Below are positions 34,396 through 42,110 of a DNA stretch of 64,000 nucleotides, piece after piece. Under the pieces are notes generated by a model. It was not told the origin of the DNA. It did no database searches and was given only the letters and a program-made list of their open reading frames with translations. The DNA lies in the NCBI GenBank assembly GCA_036362985.1, contig JAYGXS010000002.1, forward strand, positions 16,000,761-16,064,760, in the 5' to 3' direction. This stretch comes from Ligula intestinalis (lineage: Eukaryota; Platyhelminthes; Cestoda; Diphyllobothriidea; Diphyllobothriidae). The stretch's first letter is position 1. Every line of letters starts with the position of its first letter. The position numbers and the translations under genes are program-made.

Positions 34396-34763
34396 TGTGA
34401 GAACGGCCTAACGAACAGCCTTAGCAGGCAGTAGCTTGCAAGTGATCGCCCATATACGGCAGGCTACCGGTTAGCCTACACGAGACGAACACAGACTTGG
34501 AGTCAAGCAATCGATAATTCTACATTCATATTGCAGCCAGATGTCGGGTCACCAGCCAATCCTGCCGGCGACTACGTCAAGAGAGGAGCTGATTGGCTCG
34601 ATGGACATCATGTTGCACGCGTTTATTGTCCTAAATACGTTGTACCTCTCGATGTTGCACCCTCCTCGTCGTGGTCTTCCTTTGGAGACTCACACAAGGC
34701 GTTATTGGGCGGTGATACCTAGGCCTGGTTTTCCGTTCTAACAATAATAAACTCAGTACTACA
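34396..34763 (+). repeat. interspersed repeat, copy 1 (possible LTR)
   Basis: Alignable with 41760-42110: GGCAGGCTACCGGTTAGCC, GATTGGCTCGATGGACAT, TTATTGTCCTAAATACGTTG, GGAGACTCACACAAGGCG. It begins TGTGAGAACGG and ends after AATAAACTCAGTACTACA, so TG...CA ends and a polyadenylation signal are present as in an LTR. No flanking internal region or target duplication was found. Confidence 0.5.
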
Positions 34764-34989
34764 GTAAGATTATTTAAATGTACACATTGGATATTTTTTA
34801 TGAACAACCAATTAAACAACAGAATAAATTAGTATAGTAGGCAGTCAGTCAGTCACATCTACCAGCAATTTTCCTTCTAAACCGGAAATTAACAATCGTT
34901 AGAGAATCTGCTGAACTGAGCAGGAAGCATTGACGAAACTCCTACGATAAATGAGGAACAGAGTTCAGCCAGTTCCCAATATCATTATG

Positions 34990-35425
34990 CGACCACATAC
35001 CTAAAATTATTTTAAGGTCTCAAAAAATCCCCATCACAGAAATCCGAAGAGTAATTGGCGAGCATACGTATACTTCCAACAAATTCTCATCTGGCCGTAA
35101 CATTTATATGGGGAAGTTAAGTGCAAAAGGTAAACGTGTGGGTAAATTACGTTCAACGTTACAGGCAAATTAATCCAGGGAATAGGGGAGGGGGTTGTGG
35201 GTAGAAAACAAGCGGCTAATTAAGCGGCAATTAGGTAGAGAGGTGGGGAAAGGGAGCGCAAAAGGCACGGAAATATGCCGATAGCTATGTGGGCTTTGGC
35301 CATGCTAAACTTGGAGCTTGCAGCAGGTTCTTTTGCGCACACACAAACCGGCTTTATCAACCGGATAGCGATTGCTTCTGCTGTTGCTAGCAGGAGCTGA
35401 CCCAACGAATTAGGGTATTCTTGTG
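34990..35425 (-). repeat. inverted repeat, left arm (PLE 3' region, third lineage)
   Basis: Complement of about 35725-36110. Shared blocks include GACCCAACGAATTAGG/CCTAAGTCACTGGGTC, GCGATTGCTTCTGCTGTTGC, AACCTGCTGCAAGCT and AGCATACGTATACTTCC. It covers the end of the EN ORF, UTR and pLTR in minus orientation. Confidence 0.75.
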
Positions 35426-35479
35426 GGATCTTGTAGATCGGTCATGCCGGGGGATGTTCCCTTATTCGTTTGTATAGGC

Positions 35480-36110
35480 GCCAATTCGTACGACCAATAT
35501 AACCTGCTCTACAGGAGCAAGTAAAGGAGTAGATGCACATGGAGGTGGTAACCTTGGTCGTACGAGTCGGCGCCTGTCCAAAAGAATAACGTAATACCTC
35601 CCGCAATGGCTAAGCAAAGGTGAAGTTAATACCATCAGGACAATCAACAGCTCTATCCTAGCGCAAATTGTGGATTTCGGATATCGGGTGGACCCCAACG
35701 AAGTCTTCAGGGTGAACTACAAGGTCCCACCAAACTATCCTAAGTCACTGGGTCAGCGCCTGGTAGCAACGGCAGAAGCAATCGCTATCCGGTTGAGGAA
35801 GCCGGTTTTTTGTGGGCAAAAGAACCTGCTGCAAGCTTCGCATGGCCAACGCCCACCTAGCTTCCAGCATTTTTCTGCGCCTCCTCTCTCCCTAATTATC
35901 GCTCAATTAGCCGCTTGTTACTACCCCCAACCCCCTCCTCTATTCCCTGGACTAATTTGCCTATAACGTTGAATGTAAGTTACCTACAATTTTATATTTT
36001 ACACTTTACCCCCTCTCACATAAATGTAACGGCTCGATGAGAATTTATTGAAAGTATACGTATGCTTGCCAATTGCTCTTCGTACATACCTAAAATTAGC
36101 GACTTCTGCA
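35480..36110 (+). pseudogene. Penelope-like EN 3' fragment with UTR and pLTR (third lineage)
   Basis: The plus strand reads RTSRRLSKRI, YLPQWLSKGEVNTIRTINSS, ILAQIVDFGYRVDPNEVFRV, YPKSLGQRLVATAEAIAIRL, the C-terminal part of the EN type seen at 31.3 kb. UTR and terminal-repeat sequence (CTCGATGAGAATTTATTG, AAAGTATACGTATGC) follow. The part from 35725 on is the right arm of the inverted repeat. Confidence 0.7.
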
Positions 36111-37520
36111 TTCGTCGCAAATAGCGTACTTGTTATTATTATTGTTTTACAGTTCGCGTCCGAGTGGTTACTTGTCGCCGATTCATCCACAGTATTCGGT
36201 TTTGCCGTGACAAATCCCCAGTCATATGGTTCAACGAAACTACCATCAGAGGCACCGTTCATTCCCGCGCTCCCGTGAGGTTACAAGCTGTGAACGACAA
36301 AGACCATTCACCGATAGGTGTTTACTTTTTATCTGATGTTTCGGCTAGTTGTCTCGTCAATCCATCTTCAGGGAGTGAATACTCTGGCTGCTGGCTCTCG
36401 CTATATGCCTCTCCTTTCTTCCGCGTGCGTAGTTTACCAATCTAGTTTGGGCCGCTCTGTGTGACTCGCATCTCTAGGTGGTAACCGTGGCTCGCATCAA
36501 CGGCCTGATAGCCATGTTGAAACCTGTCGCGCTGACTCTGCTTTTGCTCTGCCAGGGCTAACACCATGCTTAGTCATCTACTCCACGTGGTATCGACTCG
36601 CTCGCCGCTTCATACACGCATACGCTCACAGTTAATCGGTAATTCCGCCTCGTCCGATTAGCGGTAGACGATTTATTACTCTTCCACGGCCCGGCAGGCG
36701 AGGCTCGACTGCAGCGAACACACAACTTCGCAGACACATCTGCAGAGCACACGTATTGGCGGTTGGCGCACAACACAGCCTCTGTACTGTCCATTTTCCG
36801 GCAGTAATCTTTTGCCCACCCACACCGTCCTTCTTGACTTGTGAGTTGGGGGAACCTTCCGTTTTTCGACACTACTAGTTGTGACAACCATCGCCCGCGC
36901 TCTGCTCCGCGTGGATACTGCCTGCCCGGTCAACGCCCTTTCTCCTCTTGACTTACAACCTGCGAATGGAATTTTCACTTCTATTACTCTTAATAACTCT
37001 GCCCAGACGACGTTTAAGGGTTGCATATCGGGGCTATCCCCCATCGTACCTTTGTAAATGGGTGCATACAAAGACAAAATTAGGCAGTTGAATGGACCAC
37101 AAATTCGGCAGACTCGTTAAAATGTGATGAGGTTACTTTTCGTGCGAGTCCCGGATGACAATGAGAGAATCGTTTTTCAACGAAGATGACCGATTTTCCT
37201 TCCCTCTCTGCTGTTTAGAGCATCCCCTCTCCAGAAGAAATATGCTATAATAAAAGAATGAAAAATAAAAGAGCTTACGCACTTCCAAGGATTAGGCTAC
37301 ATTCACCAAAAGCATCCCCAAGACCCTTACCCGCAGTTGCCGGCAGCCTTGCATTCCTTACCGGTAGGTAACTGATAGTACGTCATCAGCTCTCACTCCA
37401 AATGGCTCATTTGTACAGTATTTCGTTAATCCCTCTTATCGTTTTTCTATTCAACCATTTATGTATTATACAGACTTTGGGCGGGTAATATCGACCCAAG
37501 TGTGATTAAATTCATGGCGC
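36111..37520. other. no gene recognised; GC-richer tract
   Basis: 36.3-37.1 kb is richer in G+C and holds ORFs up to 133 codons (36676-37077 minus) without recognisable domains. The minus strand at about 36335-36385 has CCTGAAGATGG ... CGAAACATC, faintly like a hammerhead-bearing repeat. Probably old transposon sequence of unknown type. Confidence 0.35.
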
Positions 37521-37528
37521 GAGGTGGG

Positions 37529-37609
37529 GCGTTTGTAGCTTAGTGGTTAGAGCATTGGCTTCCAGTAAAGGCCTTCTCTAATACGCGGGTTCGAATCCCG
37601 CCGAACGCC
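37529..37609 (+). tRNA. tRNA-like gene or pseudogene with abnormal anticodon arm
   Basis: The acceptor stem GCGTTTG/CGAACGC pairs fully (one wobble). The D arm (GCTT/GAGC, loop AGTGGTTA) and T arm (GCGGG-TTCGAAT-CCCGC) are intact, and a T8 run at 37613-37620 gives a Pol III terminator. Between D and T arms there are 30 nt instead of about 21. TTGGC followed by TTCCAGT would read CCA (Trp), but the 3' half of the stem is replaced by an extended AAAGGCC segment. It is either a decayed tRNA, a tRNA-derived SINE head or an unusual tRNA. Confidence 0.5.
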
Positions 37610-37621
37610 TCGATTTTTTTT

Positions 37622-37885
37622 CACAATTGGGTCAACTCAAATTAAACAGACTTCAGCCATCACAAGCACGTCTTCGTACTAGGTCCAAATATGCGGTGTT
37701 TAACGACTCTGTCCAGAGCTACATTACCGGAGAGCTGTCCGGATGATCCATCTAATCCTGTGCGCTGCCTTCGACGGCCTCGGCCGCTGCAACGCTGCAC
37801 AGTAGTACAACCACGCCCTGAAAAAATATCTTGGAATAGCAATATTAGGGAACCATTAAGGACAAATTCAGCTCATTTATGCACG
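37622..37885. other. no gene recognised
   Basis: Short spacer between the tRNA-like gene and the SINE; nothing supportable. Confidence 0.4.
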
Positions 37886-37887
37886 TC

Positions 37888-38052
37888 ATAGACAGAGACT
37901 CCTGGAAGGCCTTTTCTGGCTTATTTTCCATCATCAGCAGGAGACACTCTACCCCAGAGTAGCAGCGGAAATTGCCGCCACCCTTGAGTTTCGAACCCGT
38001 GTCTCTCTGATCAAAGGCAAACGCCCTATCTATCGAGCTATCGGGCTCGACG
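37888..38052 (-). mobile_element. tRNA-derived SINE, copy B
   Basis: Minus-strand copy. It has a tRNA-like head with A box TAGCTCGATAG and B box GGTTCGAAACT (whole head GAGCCCGATAGCTC... as in copy A), then GTGGCGGCAATTTCCGC, then a complete minimal hammerhead. Pol III transcription from the internal promoter would produce an RNA ending in or just after the ribozyme. This layout recalls the Schistosoma Sm-alpha SINE-like family, which also combines Pol III boxes with a hammerhead. Confidence 0.75.
37899..37943 (-). ncRNA. minimal hammerhead ribozyme in SINE copy B
   Basis: Read 5' to 3' on the minus strand: stem I strand CTCCTG, core CTGATGA, stem II TGG/CCA with an 8-nt loop, core GAAA, then stem III AAGGCCTT (self-complementary, includes core A15.1 and U16.1), cleavage-site C, and stem I partner CAGGAG. 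Stem I pairs perfectly over 6 bp. Because stem III is a loopless palindrome, cleavage would need pairing of two ribozymes, as known for small dimeric hammerheads. All core nucleotides are intact. Confidence 0.75.
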
Positions 38053-38090
38053 TCTTGACAGTTTTTGATCGGGATTACACATTAGAACAT

Positions 38091-38213
38091 AGGCGTACAC
38101 CGATCAGATACAGGGCACACCCGTCCTTGTTTTTGATGTCCAGTGTGTTCAGGAACCCCCGAACCCCTCCGAAACCAGGGCGGGTGTGCCCTGTATCTGA
38201 TCAGTGTATGCCT
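38091..38213. repeat. 37-bp inverted repeat with 49-nt spacer
   Basis: Left arm 38091-38127 (GATCAGATACAGGGCACACC) is the complement of right arm 38177-38213 (GGTGTGCCCTGTATCTGATC) with few mismatches. The same module, in single copy, occurs near 9515 and 27700. Confidence 0.7.
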
Positions 38214-38252
38214 ATCTACTAATATTCATATATGCATATAGAGAACGGTAGA

Positions 38253-38541
38253 GCATTCTCTGGGACCAGTTGCTTATTTGCCCGACGTTTCGAACTCTCA
38301 CGCGAGCTCATGTTCAAGGAATGAAAGAGTGTACAGCTCACTGCCTATTTAGCCCGGCTCTGCTGGGAGTACCTTGAGCTGAGCTGGGAGAAAAATGTGC
38401 CAGATCGATGGCAGCTCAAGTTCACTCCCGGCAGAGCTGAGCTAAATATGCAGTGAGCTGTACACTCTTTCATTCATTGAACATGAGCTCGCGTGCGAGT
38501 TCGAAACGTCGCACAAATAAGCAACTGGTCCCAGAGAACGC
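38253..38541. repeat. palindromic pair of PLE-like terminal repeats
   Basis: The left arm (minus) and right arm (plus) share CTCTGGGACCAGTTGCTTAT, CGACGTTTCGAACTC, ACGCGAGCTCATGTTCAA and GAGTGTACAGCTCACTGC. Each carries the string CGAAACGTCG, AATAAGCAACTGGTCCCAG, parallel to the hammerhead-pLTR block of family 1 (CGAAACGTCAGG, AATAAA, TTGTCCCAG). The CTGATGA core is replaced by AACATGA, so the ribozyme is lost or diverged. No coding part is attached. Confidence 0.65.
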
Positions 38542-38954
38542 CTCCCCGTCTTTGATTCAGTTAGCCGGGCCTCGCATCTTTTTGACTATTCAGAATATAT
38601 ACACATACACGATATATCTGCACTTTTATTACGGACGTTAGGATGTCACCAACTACTCTTGTCAACACTTCTTCATTTAGGCCTACCCCGGCCGGCAATT
38701 GCCGCAAATAAATTAATAAGATATCCCATTGATGCACAACAAACGACACCATCGTACGGTTTCCTCCCTCTGCTCGGAATTCGAGAAAATTTTATTAAAA
38801 CTAATTTTAAATTTGTTTCTATTTTAACAAAAGGAAATATTTTAATTAGCTGGGAACTTACTAGAGGCCTAAAAATCCATGTTTTCTCAGGCGGTGAGCA
38901 TCCTAAATTATTATTGGTCAGCTAAGCGGACTGCAAAGTGTTTGTAGTGAGCAC

Positions 38955-39735
38955 AATTCCGTGTGCAGCGTTCAATGTCTCGCGGCTTCGAAAAATTGCA
39001 CGAGCACCAGTTCCTACCTTCCCCAATACCGTCTGGCCAATCATCCCCCGTCGGCCGCCTTCTGCACCACTTGGAGTTGGAGACGCACACAGACCGGATG
39101 CAACCATAAGGCGTCAGATCATGAAACCGAAAGACCCACTGCCACGGCAAGAAACATCTGAAGTCGTCTGCAGCATCTGGTGCAGTTGCTAGCAAAGCAA
39201 CTACGTCGGAGAAACTGGCAGACTTCTCAAGATGCGAATTGCCGATCACGCGGCAGCAGTGCAAAGAAATGATGTCAATTCTCAAGTTAAGGCTCATTCG
39301 ACGAGATATGGCCACACATTCAAATTTGAGGAGGCCGATATTATCACCAGAGGTGACAATCGGGTGAGCCGAGAATTACTTTAGTCATGGTTCACAGGCC
39401 CCCATTCCATCAACAAATGCAACGAGTTGATCAATCCATATTCGGTGCTGAGAGTCAATTTGGCCAAAGCAAATCGCCATTTGGGGAACGGACAGGTCAC
39501 CACGTCATCCTACGCCTGACGTATCGAATCAGAACTCACACCGTACAGTTATCGATTTTTTTCACTTTTCAATTTTAACTATCTTATACGGCAAAACTCC
39601 TGTGCACGCACTTCCTGCATCTGCTATTGCGCTGTGATTATGTCTCTGACGATGAATCCGAGACGGATAGTGAAACTTTAGATGAATAAAAGTATTGTCC
39701 CAGCGATAGATTCGTCTTCTTCTCAATCTAGTCTC
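38955..39735 (+). pseudogene. Penelope-like endonuclease pseudogene with terminal repeat (family 1)
   Basis: In order: linker APLGVGDAHRPDATIRRQIM, KPKDPLPRQE, the GIY-YIG core VVCSIWCSC (stop) QSNYVGETGRLLKMRI, ADHAAAVQRND, GHTFKFEEADIITRG, SWFTGPHSINKCNELINPYS and the LGNGQVTTSSYA tail. About 100 bp of UTR follows, then a pLTR with CTGACGA (39646-39652), ATCC/GGAT, GAAAC and GTATTGTCCCAGCGATAG. Two in-frame stops (about 39189, 39382) break it. It is the uninterrupted counterpart of the split copy at 4-5.7 kb. Confidence 0.8.
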
Positions 39736-39740
39736 CACTA

Positions 39741-40400
39741 CCTCTGCACAGAATGAAATATTCCTTCCACCGGGCGTCTCATTTATTCGCTTCCGCTACG
39801 GAAGCAGGCCTTAAGATCTCAACGAAAAGGAATTTACCTACTAGCTCAACCCATTGCGATATGTTCCGCCTAAAAGGCAATTTCGTTACTGGCATTTTCA
39901 TTTTTATTAGACGGTTACGGCAGCATTCATTTAGAGGTGGTGGATGTGCTAGTAGTTTTTGCCCCCAAAGCAACTTTGCAAGATAGCGAGCTCTGTTTTA
40001 CCGTGCATCCATGTCTAATCAAAGCAAGAGAACCGTAGGATGGGTAGATTAACATGGTGCTACTAAAATGTCAAATCCAAAACAATTCGTTAATTTCTGT
40101 GGCTTGTAGAGTAAAGCGTAGAATTCGTATTAATTGACAGAATATTAAAACTAACATATATGTTGCTTACAGATCCACATTTCTTTCCGCAATGCGCAGT
40201 CGAAAGGAAGTATAATCAGTTCTGAACAGTTTTCGATCAATCAATCATCGAAAATGTTGGATTCGTTATATTCAAAAAGCCGCTCAATTTTATGACGCAG
40301 GATGAAAATAAGAGCCATACTAGCATAAGAATTTGGAATTTGTCAATTATTTCTCCAGCTGGCGCTTTAAGTTACATTGTTTTTAGCATTAGACTGATTT
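39741..40400. other. no gene recognised
   Basis: Nothing supportable between two PLE relics; AT-rich towards the right. Confidence 0.4.
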
Positions 40401-40407
40401 ATCTTTC

Positions 40408-40737
40408 CTAAAAATTATGCAAGTGGCGCACAACCCAACGCCCACGCTTCGAAATCAGTTTGTCCACCCTAAGAATAGGGTTGAGTATTTGGACAGAAAA
40501 GAGGTCGTTTACCAAATTCTTTGTGGCGACTGCAATGCAATTTATTTGTGGACAAACAGGAAGGTCCGCCTCTACTCGCATACATGGGTAAAGGGGTGCG
40601 ACCACCTTTCCGAAGTCGCAATGCATTCGCCTGAAACTTGGCACAGGTTTGCATGGGACCAAGCCCGCATAGTAAGTTCCTGTCCATATAAGAAACGCTG
40701 CGAATTTTTAGAAGCCCTTTACTTTAACGAATCATGA
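40408..40737 (+). pseudogene. Penelope-like GIY-YIG endonuclease fragment (fourth lineage)
   Basis: Continuous frame from RNQFVHPKNRVEYLDRK to the stop: VVYQILCGDCNAIYLWTNRK (GIY-like block; the Tyr-Ile/Val-Gly motif is YLW here), VRLYSHTWVKGCDHLSEVAM, HRFAWDQARIV, KKRCEFLEALYF. Related to 32440-33060 on the other strand. The missing Gly of the second motif and the RT-less 5' end indicate a dead fragment, although the frame is open for about 106 codons. Confidence 0.7.
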
Positions 40738-41198
40738 ATCAGTAGGCATTTTGATTTGTATTCAATGTACATAAATCCTAAAAAGGCCTTGAAAAAGCGC
40801 CAACCACCAGAGCCTACTATTGACCAGGGATGACAAATCAATCGATTTTTCGGCATGTTTGAAAATTCGCAACGTTCTTTACACATTTCCCTCAAGTCCG
40901 ACGGCAACCTGGTATGCCAGCGTCGAAAATGTACAGTAAAGTTCGTTCCTGTTTTTTGAAGAATCTTTCCTCTCAAGCATAGTTCTTTCACAGTTTCGTT
41001 CCCCCTAACTACAGCCCAAGGATTGGCAGCTAGGGTGCGATGGATCTGCTTTCCTGAAACCGTCGAAGCAGAACCCCCAGTAGCTGCATAACATGCTTCT
41101 TGAAAAAAAAGGTATACCCCCAAAAGGTTCATGCCAGCAACAGCCGAGGCAGTGGCTATAAGGGTTAGCGAATCCAGTGCTGTGTTGTCAAAAGACAT
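40719..41198 (-). CDS. unrecognised 159-residue ORF
   Basis: ATG-started frame with a hydrophobic N-terminal stretch (LTLIATASAVAGMNLLGVYL then FF), then a Cys/Lys/Arg-rich middle (ELCLRGKILQKTG, EMCKERCEF) and a second aromatic stretch near the C-terminus. No domain recognised. Its end overlaps the stop of the PLE fragment on the other strand, and no splice or promoter context was seen. Could be chance or a single-exon orphan. Confidence 0.2.
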   Translation of the reverse strand: MSFDNTALDSLTLIATASAVAGMNLLGVYLFFQEACYAATGGSASTVSGKQIHRTLAANPWAVVRGNETVKELCLRGKILQKTGTNFTVHFRRWHTRLPSDLREMCKERCEFSNMPKNRLICHPWSIVGSGGWRFFKAFLGFMYIEYKSKCLLIHDSLK

Positions 41199-41429
41199 TA
41201 ATGCTGGCTCATTTTTGCGTGGCTAACGCCGACGCCAGGCGGTGGTCGCAAGTCGCCGCCTCTCTCCTCTACCCTGGTGAAAATTGTTCGCCTCGTAAAC
41301 GTGACAGTGATTTTCACTCCGCGTACTCGACCTATGACAAATACTCAGAGCCTGGTTTATTTTCCCCTCCTCCAGTCCAATGACCTCTGCATGCCCTGCA
41401 GATGGTATAAAAACGATGAGTTTTAATCA

Positions 41430-41560
41430 TAAGGCATTTATAAACCCTGTGTAACCCTTATCTGCTACTGCTCTCTGCCTATGTCTCTGATGATGAATCC
41501 GCGACGGATCTCGAAACGTCAGGTGATCGAGTCGTCTTCTTCTGTTTTCATTAACAATGC
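41430..41560 (+). mobile_element. solitary PLE terminal repeat (family 1)
   Basis: ACCCTTATCTGCTACTGCTC, TGCCTATGTCT, the hammerhead core and CGAGTCGTCTTCTTCTG match the 3' ends of family 1 PLEs. It lacks the AATAAA...TTGTCCCAGC segment (a deletion between AGGTGA and TCGAGTC). No EN coding sequence is joined to it. Confidence 0.65.
41481..41526 (+). ncRNA. hammerhead-like ribozyme in solitary PLE repeat
   Basis: CTGATGA (41487-41493), 19 nt with ATCC/GGAT, GAAACGTC (41513-41520). All core bases are conserved, in the same spacing as the copies at 4.2 and 5.0 kb. Confidence 0.55.
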
Positions 41561-41759
41561 AATTATACTGGTCCGATGATTAATTGCCGAAAATATATAT
41601 TTGCCAGAGATGATTTTTTTTAGCAAACGCATTTCGCTAGATGATGGTCCACCGTACGTCCATTGTATGAACGTTCGGTATTCGGGTCTACATTCGCCGA
41701 GTTCATTAAGATCTTTGCAGAGTTCAGACGTGGCGATTAGTATAGATGTAGGATTCGAG

Positions 41760-42110
41760 CGTCCATGTAAGGAGCCTAACAGACGACCAGCATACATGCA
41801 ACGAGCCGCACTTACGGTAGGCTATCGGTCGGCCAACACGCGGCGAACGCAACTGGCAGTCAATCAATCAACAATTTAACATTTAAGCTGCAGTTAGCCG
41901 TTGAGTCACAAACCAATCGTGTCGCTACCCATGCCAGGACAGAAGCTGACTGGCTCGATGGACATAGCTACACACGCGCTTGTTACCTTAAATCTGTTGT
42001 ACTTAGTACGCTCTGCTGTTGCACTCTCCTTGACATGTTCTTCCTTGGAGGCTCACACTAGACGTAGTCAGGCGGTGCCATCTCGGCCTTGGCTACCGTT
42101 ACAACAGTCC
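41760..42110 (+). repeat. interspersed repeat, copy 2 (possible LTR)
   Basis: Alignable with 34396-34763: GGTAGGCTATCGGTCGGCC, GACTGGCTCGATGGACAT, TTGTTACCTTAAATCTGTTG, GGAGGCTCACACTAGACG. Divergence is considerable, so both copies are old. Confidence 0.5.

Noticed and set aside
36335..36385. CCTGAAGATGG ... CGAAACATC on the minus strand
   Set aside because: Resembles a repeat-borne hammerhead remotely, but the core is CTGAAGA and no stem III can form.
36676..37077. 133-codon minus-strand ORF in a GC-rich tract
   Set aside because: Arg/Ser/Val-rich low-information sequence, no family match; likely chance openness.
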